This document shows positions 1 to 10,690 of a DNA stretch of 64,000 nt, piece by piece; the first letter of the stretch is position 1; each line of letters opens with the position of its first letter. Source of the DNA: Agelaius tricolor (Eukaryota > Chordata > Aves > Passeriformes > Icteridae); the NCBI GenBank assembly GCA_023055355.1, contig JALJCS010000001.1, forward strand, positions 25,357,881-25,421,880, given 5' to 3'. The notes below the pieces were generated by a model. It searched no databases and had not been told where the DNA came from. It saw nothing but the letters and a program-made list of their open reading frames with translations. The position numbers and the translations under genes are program-made.

Positions 1-400
1 GAAGGTTCTGCTGGGGGGTTTTGACCCGGAGCTTTATTCCTGGCCCACAGGCCTCTGAATCCAGTAACTGCTCCAACAGAACTCTTCAAACCGCGTGGTT
101 GCTGTTTCTTTTAGCCCCCGGGAAAGGAGGAGTAAGGGGTAGGGATCCCACCAACCAGGTAAAGGGGCGAAGTCTCAGGGGGCCAAATGACACCTGGATG
201 GCCCAATGTCCTCCAGGGGTGTAAGGCATCTTTTAAACTCTGCCAATCACTCAATGCCCTTCTGGAATGCCAGGATTGGCAGACAGTGCTCAGTCAGGGT
301 GGGGGAAAGGAAAGGTGATTAACACACCTGGGGAAGAAATCTACAGGGAGAAACCTGAGGTATATGAGGCAAACCATGACATCACACTGCAACAGACCAT
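1..400 (-). mobile_element. Endogenous retrovirus LTR (ERVL-like, passerine type), truncated by window edge
   Basis: Read on the minus strand, this stretch has the order expected of a retroviral LTR. A TATA-like TTTAAAAG lies at about 230-237, an AATAAA polyadenylation signal at about 33-38, and a short R/U5-like tail runs off the window start. The text around these signals resembles a finch ERVL LTR consensus that I recall, but I could not align it. No gag, pol or env coding sequence is present next to it, so it is probably a solo LTR or the end of a deleted provirus. The inner boundary is uncertain and may extend to about 535 or further. An LTR of another family is the main alternative. Confidence 0.65.
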
Positions 401-440
401 GTGATGGGAGAGGGGAATAACAAACCACATGATGTAACAT

Positions 441-530
441 AAACTATTCAGTGCAATATAAAGACTACTCAGTGCAAATCTCAAATCACCCAGTGCAAAA
501 CAACAACTGAATAAACTATTTAGTGTGATA
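441..530. repeat. Degenerate 21-bp tandem repeat beside the LTR
   Basis: The core CAGTGCAA occurs at 449-456, 470-477 and 491-498, exactly 21 bp apart. A decayed fourth copy (TAGTGTGA) starts at 521. On the minus strand, in LTR orientation, these copies sit upstream of the TATA-like element, where U3 enhancer repeats usually lie. They may therefore be part of the LTR. A small independent minisatellite is the alternative. Confidence 0.6.
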
Positions 531-534
531 CAGC

Positions 535-920
535 AGCGATGTGTGTTGAGGTGCAGAGCTCCTCTGTGCCTGTGGCCTTGTGCAGCCGCGTCCCAGCGCG
601 GTGGTACTGCCATGGTGCTTGGAGCCAGAGCCGCTGATTGCAGAGTGCAGCACTGCGTGGGGTTCATACCTCTGATTGTCACAAAACTCTGACAAAAGCA
701 GGAGCCTGGGCTCCCTGATTCTGCTGCCTTGCTGTGGCAGACAGCTACATGACTGTAATTCCATTTATAGATCTCATGTCCCTGCTGGAAAGTTGGGCCA
801 GGATCCTGCTGCTGTGACAGTTTCAAGCATTCTCGTGCTTTTCAGTTGCACTGGTGGATGTGCTGAACTCTTTGCTGCCTATGCTACCAAGCACAGATAA
901 AATAATTGAACACATACACA
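535..920. other. Unassigned sequence with a CpG-bearing core
   Basis: The core at about 580-650 has several CpGs and is more GC-rich than its surroundings. A minus-strand frame of 161 codons crosses it, but it runs into the LTR repeat and has no recognisable domain. It may be older LTR or internal retroviral sequence. I see no gene. Confidence 0.4.
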
Positions 921-924
921 CTTG

Positions 925-1120
925 GCCTAGATTCTGGGAAGTTAATAAGCTGAGTTGTCTTCATTTTCTCTCATAGGAGAGGCTACTTATTTCTCTTATC
1001 ATCTGAACAGACCTTCTTTGTATATTTTCCAGTCTTTTACCATTCTTGAATGTCAGTGATGAGAATTTATATACATGGCCTCAGGTGCATTAGTACGAGA
1101 GCATGGTGCAATAGTTTCAG
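925..1120 (-). mobile_element. CR1 LINE 3'-region fragment, old and diverged
   Basis: The plus strand carries, in order, the landmarks of a reverse-complemented CR1 3' region. These are a 'CTCTCATAGGAGAGG' block (about 968-982), a 'TTATCATCT' block, a 'TTTTCCAGTCTTTTACCATTC' type block and a 'CCTCAGGTGCA' block (about 1079-1089). The order and spacing match the consensus I remember, although substitutions are frequent. The copy is 5'-truncated and lacks the CR1 terminal repeats, so it is a relic. Confidence 0.55.
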
Positions 1121-1124
1121 TAAT

Positions 1125-4000
1125 TCCCTTTTCTACTTTGCCTGAAGCCTTGGGAGGTTGCATTTACTTTTTTAAAGTGCTGGCTGTGATCAAATAAAAC
1201 ACCATGCTCATTTTCCTCCTTTATTGTGTAAATCACAGTCTGTGAGCTTGGAAGGGAAATTCTGTTTTTCCCTTGCTGATATATTGCTGTCCATGCAGCT
1301 GAATGCTGCCAAGATAATTCCTGTGCAATACTCCTGCCTTCCTCAGCAGGGGCAGAGCTCCCTGGCTTCATGTGGTCAGTAACTTTGAATTGAGCATTTC
1401 TATTGATTGTTTCCAAAGTCAATAATGAAAGTATTAAATACTCCTGCTCCAGACTAACGTTTTTTAGGTGCACATCTAATAACCTTCCAGACCTTCAGGT
1501 TTGTGTTTTGTTCTTATTTGGTTTGTTATATCTGTTGAAATACTGGAACTAATGTTCATCTTCTCAGTATTACTTTTTTTCCCTTGGAAACATTATCTGA
1601 TTATTTTCTGAAAACCAGATCATTTCCTTTCTCATATAGCAGTGTGTAGCATACTTTTGGCATACCTCTGACAAACCTCTGGTGTGTTTTATTCTGTTTT
1701 CTGTTTATGTTGAGAGGTCTTTAATTTAACCTTACTCTTTTCTCCTAGGTTCTAGTATTGAGTAATAGCCCATGATGGTATCTGTGATTGCTCAGACCAC
1801 TCATTTCCCACTCTGAAATATAATTCTCTAGTTGTGCCATATGGATATAGTGGTATGAGCTCAGGTTTTTTGTATGGAAATTTCTTGGAGTTTCTTGACT
1901 TTAACTGAGTGCATTTAACTCTGAGCCTTTCTTTCATTTCTGCTCACATTAATTACCTTTTCTTGTCTGCAGTTGTTCAACATTGTTAGACAATGAGCTG
2001 CTCTCAACAGCAATAACAAGATCTCTGTGAGTTATTTCCCAAATATCATAATTAAAATCTATGTTTCAATAGGTTCTCAAGTGTTCTGTTAACTCTAGAC
2101 AAAGGCAGGGATTTTCATAGTCACAGATAGGATTTAGACATCAAATCTCACCCTTTCACCTTTAGAAAGCCTTCCCACAAAAATCTATATGATTTCTGAA
2201 CTATTGTTTCTCAGGAGGCAGAGAGTAACATAAGGAGCAGCTACCTCTGACTCTTTTTAATACCTGCCAGCTCTGCAGCACCTCTGGCTTTTTTCTTTGG
2301 GGCTTCAGTAATTAGAGCTGTGTGAAGTTTCACACGTAGAGTGGAACTGGATGATTCTGGCATCTAATCAGGTCAAAGGCTAAATTCCTCTGGTGTGCAA
2401 CGTTACCCTAGGCTGAATCATAGCCCTGTAAACCAGAATGGTTAGATCCTTAACTCTGGTATATTAACTTGTTAATTTATTTTTTTGCAATAGATAAGGA
2501 ATCACCACATCACACAACTGTCAATTTTATATCTCTACTGAAATCTTTTGCCCGCGCCTGCATCGCAGGACGTGTTTCTGTGCTCTGTTGTAATATCTCT
2601 TTGCGTTCCTGATGGCAGGAGGGTATGTGCATGACACAAAGCATCTCACAGCCTTGGCCCAACAGGCTGACCCACTGCTGACAAAAAACAGTGTAGCTGC
2701 CTGATTGTGTGCTCTGCAAATCTGGCCCCAAATGTGGCAATCTCGCTGCAAGTGGTAACCACTGGTCTAAACTGGAATGTGTAAGCTGGCATGCTTGATT
2801 TAAATTGTATAAACTGGTTTTGGCCTTGACCCTGCCATGAGAATTACAAGCTCTGATCGTGCAAGTCAGGGTTCTTAGAAGAATCAGATGGTAAGGAAGC
2901 TTTGCAGATAAGTACACAACTTGGGCACAAGTTTTAAATAAGTTTTTCTCTGTGGAGAATTCCAGTTTGTGCCAAGTGCCTGGAGAGTTAGATACGCGTT
3001 TGTTGCATGTTTTCTAAAGTTGATATAGTACTGAAACCTTTCCTTAAGATTTATATGTCCTTCCAAAGGGCACCCAATTAATAGGCTAAATGCCTGGCAT
3101 GCTTTCATCCTGGCTCTGGCAAAGGCTACGGATAACTGGATCCACAGCTAGAAAATGCACCTCTCCCCCTTTTCCCAGATGAGAGCCTTAACAGTTCTCT
3201 TTAGTTTGGCAGTCGATCATTTCTATCAAGATGAAGTTGCCTTTGGCCAAGCCTCTGAGATCTCTGCAAAGCTTTTCTCAGCCACAAATCATGTCTTCAT
3301 CCAGCATGTCATTTGACATCTTTGGTGTTATAAATTAGTTCAAGAGGGTGGACACCCATTTCACCTCCTCACCAAGGGCTCAGTTCTCGTGTTTTCTGAA
3401 GTTATTTATTTTTGCTTTAGGGGAAAATGCAGTTTTACTCTCTTACTGTGCTATCAAGAGAACAAGTCCCTTTGAGCCAAACACCTGCTTTCCTTTAGAA
3501 AGAATGATGGGGAAATGCCTTTTGAAAAGCCTCTATTTAGCTACTTTCTTAATTTACAAAACGTCTCTTATTACTCAGATCCCCAAAGGTTTAGTCAAAA
3601 AGTATAGCGGACCAAAGTAAAAAAGAAAAGGAAAAACAAAGTGCTGCCTTTCTCTTGCCACAACGGGGACAAAACCATGGCAATGTGCCCTCAAGGCTAC
3701 CAGACATTTATTCTCTCATGGAGTCAAAATCCAGAAGCAAGTGGTCTTCACTATGAAAACAATAGGTTACTGGGGAGGCTTTGCTGGCCAGTGCTTGCAA
3801 GTTGGGAAGCATTTGAGATGCACCGAATGTTACTTCTCCCTGCATGCCCAGTCCCCTCATCCATACAGTTCCCCTCAAACTGAACACTTGAGCTTGTTAG
3901 AAAGTGCCCAGAATATTCATGGAGCCTTTGACATGTCATAATTTCATGCTTCTTTAACACTTTCTCTTCCCTGGCAAATCAAAAGAAAGATGGCACAAAG
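1125..4000. other. Non-coding, no feature identified
   Basis: AT-rich single-copy-looking sequence. Open frames up to 135 codons on the minus strand (2510-2917) overlap each other and show no known motif. I see no tandem repeat, RNA gene or recognisable transposon here. Confidence 0.6.
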
Positions 4001-4001
4001 C

Positions 4002-4070
4002 CTTATTCTTATTCTTATTCTTATTCTTATTCTTATTCTTATTCTTATTCTTATTCTTTTATTCTTACTC
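4002..4070. repeat. (CTTATT)n hexanucleotide microsatellite
   Basis: About nine to ten uninterrupted copies of CTTATT are followed by a slightly degenerate end (CTTTTATTCTTACTC). The purity suggests a young, length-variable locus. Confidence 0.95.
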
Positions 4071-4074
4071 TTAG

Positions 4075-6610
4075 CTAAGAGTGTTAAGCACCTAAATCTT
4101 ATTAAATTCCTAATTCTCACATTATTTTTTGTTTAGGGAATCACACCCTCAATTCTTTTTTTCCCACAGGTTTTAAGGTGACAACTAGCAGACATAACAT
4201 GACTGTTCTTAATAGCATTGCCACAATTTCTGGCTATGCCATGTCCTTCTGTCCATCTGTCTTGAGCGGTGTCTTGCATTGCCACAGGGAAGAGCTGATT
4301 TTGTTGATAGTACCAGAAATTGTAAGTAACAACTCCTGTTCTATGGACTAAAGAGCACAAACACTCCAAGCATATGTGCAATGGATTTGACTATCATTTA
4401 AGCTGTTGTGACCTCAATTACTCTGTCATTGTAACAATGCATGAAGGGCTCAGTCACACACTGCAGCTGCATTGAACTGCACAAACACAGAGAGGAAAAG
4501 GTATTTCTTGCTACCAACTGCTTTATACCCTTGGGTCATCCTGCTTCTAGTTTATTATCTTGTCTAGTATGTGCAGAACAGTGTGGTCTAATTTGATCTA
4601 GTCTAGCATTCTAAGGCCAGCACAGGACAGGGATATGCGTGTTGCAGTTCCCCCTATGGCTACAGCTGCTCTCCTGAGCTCTTCAAGCAGTGCTGTTCAG
4701 TTTTGGCCTTGGTAGATGGCCTGTGGCCCACGAGCCACAGCATAACCCTCAGTGCTGCCTTCACACTGCTTCCTGAATCCACCTAAAACAAGTCCTCTCT
4801 GAGGCCAGGCTGCTGCATTTCTTTTTGCTTTGCCCTCTGGGTTGTTGTGCATCCAGCTGTTGGCTGGAAAAAGGAAGGCAGCATTACCTTCAGATTGGAA
4901 TTTTTTTCCTTTCAAATCAATCCAGATTTGGTAATTATTTAGAAGTCACAGGACTATCTATAAAGAAATTATCTTAACTAGTGGTGGGTTTGCCTTGTGT
5001 GTTGGGGGGTTTTCCTTGCTTGTTTTTGTTTAGTTTTTTTCTTCCCATGGTAATGACTAAATTCTAGTCAGCCCCAGAATGGGAAAGATTCAGATGCAGG
5101 TCTCAGGTCAGGGTGAACAGGGACAAGAACTGAGGTTTTGTTTTTCCTATCACAGGCAACTCAACTATCCTAATCTGGAGACTACTGAAAACTGTGTGGG
5201 GAATTTTTCATGTTATTCTCATTTGAAGAGAGTTTAAAAAAAATGGCATGTGAGCTTTCTAAATAAAATACACAAAGATTTTAGGAAAAGAATAATAGTT
5301 TTCTGCCTGAGCCAAAAATGCAAATTGACTCTAACAGATATACTTTGCAATTTAGTGGTGAGAAGAGAACAGAGTTTTCAGGAGAAAGCAGGGACAAAAC
5401 CCCCTGCCTTTCAGTGTCTTAAACTCTAAGATTCCTAATTTCCAGCAGTTGGGTGGGGGCAGAGAAAGAAAAAACTAAAAAAATCTTAAATCTTAATCTG
5501 GAATCCTTTAGACTTGCAGTGAAGAGCCAGAAAGTATGTTATGAGTAACAGTGTATTGGCATTGTAATGAAATGTTGAGGAAAGGACAAATATTTATGAC
5601 TTATATATTTTCAAGTTCAGCAGAAATGAATTTTCAGCTTGGTCTCAGATATCACACTGCAGTTGAGATTATGTATACTGTAAATACCATGTATAGAATA
5701 TAATGTCTTTTTTAGCTATGTACTTAGGCACTATTTCATTGGCAGCAGAGCATACTTAGAAATATTTTCCATAATGGCAACTTTGAGATTATACGTGACT
5801 TGAAATGCGAAATAGTTCAAGACACAATTGCCCACTTAAATGGAAAAGCAACTGCAGAAGGATAATAATTATAATAAATGGCATGCAATTTTACAGATAC
5901 ACCATTTTATCTCTAGTGACCAAGCCTATTTCCTCCCATTTACACACTCATTGTTGGACAGTGCCTTGTAGTTTGTGAATCACTTTCATGTGAATGAATA
6001 AACTGGGCTTTATAAAGAACTGAAAATTCAGTTGTGTCTTAAAAATAACAAGAGTCAGATGCCTTTTATTCTGAATAAATACTCAGCAGGTAACCCACTG
6101 GACTCTAGTTTGATACTGAGTAGTAAAAGAACTGAAAGTCTGATGAAATGTGAAAAAAGTATTTACATTTTCTTTCTCATTTTCTTTTTTATTGCTTTGA
6201 AAATTTTAATTGAAGCTTGGCTAGAAGTTCCTAGTGAGTGTGAGAGGGTAGTACAGAGGCTGGATCTCTGAAATATGAGAGAAATCCTTCATATTTCTGT
6301 TGGCAGAGGGAAGGCACTGTGCACTGTGGAGGCTTCTTGAATTTTGAATCCATTTTTGTTTGGGCAACATTTTCATTTGCTCTCCAGTCACTAGATTGGG
6401 TAACAACTTGCCTGAGAATGGCCCAGTACAGTTTAATTTTCAAAAATTACTACATTGAGAAAAGCAGTCATTCTCAAGAGCAAACACATAATCTCATACA
6501 CAAAACACACCTTGGATTTTACTCATTTCTCACTGACATAAGGTGTAATTTAGTTGTCTGAAATGGAGTCATTCATGATGTACGTCAGAAACAGGCCCAG
6601 AAAAGCTATT
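4075..6610. other. Non-coding, AT-rich, no feature identified
   Basis: No gene, no clear transposon and no tandem array. The part at 5870-6020 has a faint resemblance to the tail of an ancient SINE or LINE, but it is too weak to call. Confidence 0.55.
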
Positions 6611-6612
6611 TT

Positions 6613-6614
<2 letters not shown>

Positions 6615-6662
<48 letters not shown>
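6615..6662. repeat. (AC)24 dinucleotide microsatellite
   Basis: A pure run of 24 AC units. Its complement creates an apparent Cys/Val repeat in a minus-strand frame, which is an artefact. The length and purity predict high allelic variability. Confidence 0.98.
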
Positions 6663-6664
<2 letters not shown>

Positions 6665-9600
6665 CCAAATGACATTTAATTTTTTCACATTGACTCCCCA
6701 GTGTTGTTGTATACATCCTCGGTGGCATTATTAAGTGGAGCTTTTCAAACAGATGAAGTATGTTACTTACTGGGGCTGAACTGGAATGAAAGAAGAGATG
6801 GCTGTTTGCCAGTGAATGGTGTGTAGCTTGTAGAAGCATGTAATTACATAAATCACAAACATATGCAGAAGATGTTTTCTCTTTACATTTAACTGGTGTT
6901 GCCTGGAGTTATAGCTGCTTGCAACTCTATTTAATTACCATAATTATTTTAAATGTGTATATCTGGCAATCTTTGAGCTTTATGAGAATGTTAGTCATAC
7001 CTTATCTGCAAAAATCTAGAGGGTCCCATTCTTCCCAAGGGGCTGCAGTAACCAGGTTTCTCCAGATTTCAGGCATAGGGTGGCTGCTATGTTTAAACTT
7101 TTACTTTGATTTACAGGTTTTTTTAAAAACCTGAGCCTCTGAAACTAATCAGATCTTGAAATCTCAGTAGACGCTATAATTTCCTGGTAGGAAATTAAGC
7201 ATTGTACATTGTTTGTGGAAAGAAAGTACCTGGAGAGGTCCTGATTAGCTTCTTTTACCTCTTAATTTGCTGACTGTGTAAATGTTGTTTGGCTAAACAG
7301 ATTGACAAGTGTCTAGAAAAGGTATTGATTGTGTTAAAATGGATACTTTCTATGGGAAATGTAAAAAAAACCCTGACAGACTACTTGGGATTTTCCAGCT
7401 CATTTTGTCAAGCAGTGAAATGAGTTAGAGTGAAGCATTTTTCTAAATTCTCTTTTGCACCAGAGCAAACCCAATTCAAATAGTTGATGCTAATGGAGTT
7501 TCCCTAGAAACACTACAGTGTAACGTGAGCTTTTGTTTCTGCTCTCATTTATGTCAGTTTTGGGTTGGCTTTGTGGCATTTGATATTGGTTGAGTTACTC
7601 ATGGCTCAGACCAATAGAAATAGGAGAAGATGTGAGTATTGGTATATAGGATGACTGGCCAATGTAGACACACCTCAGTTTGCCCTCGCTAATGTGAAGT
7701 GGTGAGAATAGCATTCCTGCAGTTGAATCCACTGGAGGTGGTGAAACACCCAGGAATAAGAAATCTGATAGCTAAATAACCTCAGGAGGCGAGCAGGAGG
7801 AACCATAAGCAACTGTCACACACAAATTATGAAGTATTACTGTTAGAGAATCCTTGAGCACTGAAAGGCCAAGAAAGGCAGGTTTTGTGAGAAAAAAAAT
7901 CAGTTCAGCTCTGCATTTATAAAAACACATATTTGTGGAGTAATGAGCTCTCCCTATATTACAAAAACCAGTCGGTCAAACATCAGGATGTAAAGATAAG
8001 TTGCAAAGGGTTCATATTACACTAAAACAAGAAATAGCCATTATTAGAAAATGTAGAAGTTTATTCCAAGAAATCATGTAAATATAAATAAGTACCCAAG
8101 GGAGAATCAGGCTGAGCCAACACACTTCTTTTATTTCATTCAGTGTCAGATAAATACGGTAATCGTTTGCACCTTATCTCTTTTGTCAACTACTGTAGTT
8201 AACCTTGCAAGTGATGCCTCCTTAAGAGCTTTTGTAAGTCATGAGATTGTTTTTCTTTGGTTATAATGTGACATGCCAGCTGTAGATCATATGTGCAGTT
8301 TTTTGACATGGCTTAGTCTTGTCTTCCACCACCCAAGAGGCAACATATACAAAGCAGTATTGTCAGAGATCAGTTGCTGCAATCTCTTGTGGGAAAAAAA
8401 AAAAAAGGGAAGCCTCTGGAATGCCAGGGAACAATGCACTTTCCACAACAGAGACTGGTTTATTTAATAACCACAAATTATTTCAGGTAATTTGGCACTA
8501 ATTTAATTGCACCCACAAGAATGTCCTCAACAACAACAACAAAAAGAAGTAACAAAAGAACCACCCCTACTACCAACCCCATCAGGATGAAATGAAAGCA
8601 GAGTTTCCATTCATTAATTTATGATTAGTCTTGCTAATACCTTGTGTATCAAATCCCCATTCCATGCTGCAGACTCATGAAAGGGAAACATGTATGTGAT
8701 GTTTTGAAAAGGAAGTTGATGGAAAGCGATGTTTCTCCCATGCATTAGAATGACAATAAAATCCTTCACATGATGGTGCACACCAAAACAGTCATTAAAA
8801 ATGCAGGTTATGAACAGCTGAAATTAAAATCAAGCCAAGACATTGTCAGTTGATGTCTTTCATTCATCCAAAGAGCAAAATTTCCTAACTTTGAGGAGCA
8901 ATTAATCCGGAATTTTAGGTAGATTTCATTCTGTTCTATTTCATTTCACACATTTCTAAATCTCTGTGTGATTGAAAGACTCTGATAGTTGCATTCACCT
9001 ACCAACTCTGAGGTATCAGCATCTCTACAGAGAGTGATCTATGCCCTGTTAGTGTGTTGCAAAGTTCTTTACTGAATAGCAGAAGAATGTGGGAATGGGG
9101 AATCCCCCTAGTTTTGCCTCTAGGAAAAATAAATCTTGGTAATTTCAAGTAGTGAAACTGATCATGGCCATTTGAAAAATTACTTTTAAATGCTGATGGT
9201 GGAGACCTGGTGTGAATTCCATTTAATTCAAGTGTTTTGGGTTCTCTCCAGCACAGTGGAGAAATTTCCTTTTGGCCTCCCTGAAATGCTTTTGCCTGCA
9301 GTTGACCAAAGGTAGTGCAATGGGAAGAACAAAGCTCTCTATGAGAAAGCGTTTGTACATCTCCTCATGAAAGCAATGTTCACTGTGGCTATTTTTACAA
9401 GGAGATTTTACCCTTCTGTGGACCAGGGGAGAGCCCACAAGCCCAGTTTTGATACAAAGTCCCTGTCTAAAAATAAGAAAAGAATTTCACGCAAATTGAG
9501 TCAATATGATTATTCCTTAAATCTGAGAATCATTTTGTTTGAACCTGATCAAGGATCCTTAAGATAAAACAAAAAGATCTGATTTCAAGGCAGAAGGAGA

Positions 9601-9760
9601 CCAAGGTCATTGTTCATTATTCTCAGACTACCTACTGTCCATCTTTCCAGCTTTGTGACAACTGGCTATTTTGGCTCTAATGATTGCATTCTTCAAAATA
9701 AAGTATTTCAATATGTATTTCCTTTATCTTTGAGTGTGCTGCATGCAATTGCATCTTGAA
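6665..9760. other. Non-coding with short A and AAC runs
   Basis: Contains a pure A13 at 8394-8406 and a short (AAC)n at about 8529-8542. No exon, RNA gene or transposon could be supported. Confidence 0.55.
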
Positions 9761-9764
9761 AAGG

Positions 9765-9870
9765 GTTTTTTTTTCTTTGAAAATTATTTTTAAATTCCTT
9801 TCATTCTTTTAAATTCTTTTAAAATCCTTTTATTTAAAATCCTATTTTTAAAAATACTTTTGAAATTCCT
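9765..9870. repeat. AT-rich low-complexity block built on TTTTAAATTC-like units
   Basis: Variants of TTTTAAATTC, TTTTAAAATCC and ATTTAAAATCC recur about every ten bases over roughly 90 bp. It is best read as a decayed simple repeat. Confidence 0.7.
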
Positions 9871-10539
9871 CTATCTCTCCAGTTAGGTCTTGCAGTGACC
9901 AGCTGCATAAATATTGCTACAATTAAACAAAAATTCTCAAATCTCTAAGTGAAAAGAATTTGGTAGTATGGACAGTTTCAGCCTGAATTTTATTTGGTTT
10001 TTAAAGGATTTCTTTTTATTGTAACTGAAATGGTTGCATGATTGAGGGAGAGAGTAGAAAAAATAGATTCTGCATGTTAACAATAATAATTAGATGATAA
10101 GTGTGAGATGAAACATTACATCAGGAACAACCTAACTTCATTCAAACCCACCAGTTTGTCATAAAGTTTGCAAAACATTTGATCTTCTGTCAGAAATACA
10201 TGGTAAATTCCCCATCTTAAAGTTATACCCACACAATTAGGGGACTTAGTACTTGAAACTTGAAGAGAAAGGGGCTGGATGTGATTACAAATTGAGCTGA
10301 AATGCAAACTGGCTTTTTCAGTCAAGTTTTCCAGTGATGGTTGAGGTTGGCTAACGATTTCTTTCCTGTGCACTGCCCTAAGGATCCGTTCTGTTTCTCC
10401 AGGGCATCTTGGCAAGAGACTTGAAGATATTTAAAATCCCTAATTAAAGCCAGGTATTTCACTTCACTTTTATTTTTAAAACATGAAAAAAAAATACTGA
10501 GCCAAAGTAAAAAAACAAATATTTTCCATTTGCCATTCA
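9870..10539. other. Non-coding, no feature identified
   Basis: Ordinary AT-rich sequence. The minus-strand frame of 99 codons ending at 10116 has no recognisable domain. Confidence 0.55.
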
Positions 10540-10690
10540 TTACAGATGTCAGACAGCCATAAATATAGAAATGGTCAGCTGCAGGTGTAACCTAGTTCTG
10601 TTGTGTAATGCACACTCTGTTCCTATAACATTACTAAAAATGGTCTGTCTGGCTAATAAATAGCACTACCATTACACAGTAAAAGGTGAA
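10540..10690. promoter_or_regulatory. Candidate conserved enhancer-like element with paired E-boxes
   Basis: Two E-boxes abut (CAGCTG at 10576-10581, CAGGTG at 10582-10587). Around them are AT-rich homeodomain-type cores such as CTAATAAAT and CCATTACAC. Dense, non-repetitive factor-like motifs in an otherwise plain stretch suggest a conserved non-coding element. This is inference from appearance only. Confidence 0.2.

Noticed and set aside
341..826. Minus-strand 161-codon frame
   Set aside because: It crosses the LTR boundary and the 21-bp repeat and has no retroviral or cellular protein motif that I recognise.
5870..6020. Faint SINE or LINE tail
   Set aside because: Resemblance is limited to scattered short words without consensus order.
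6612..6839. Minus-strand frame with a Cys-Val repeat
   Set aside because: The repeat is the translation of the (AC)24 microsatellite.
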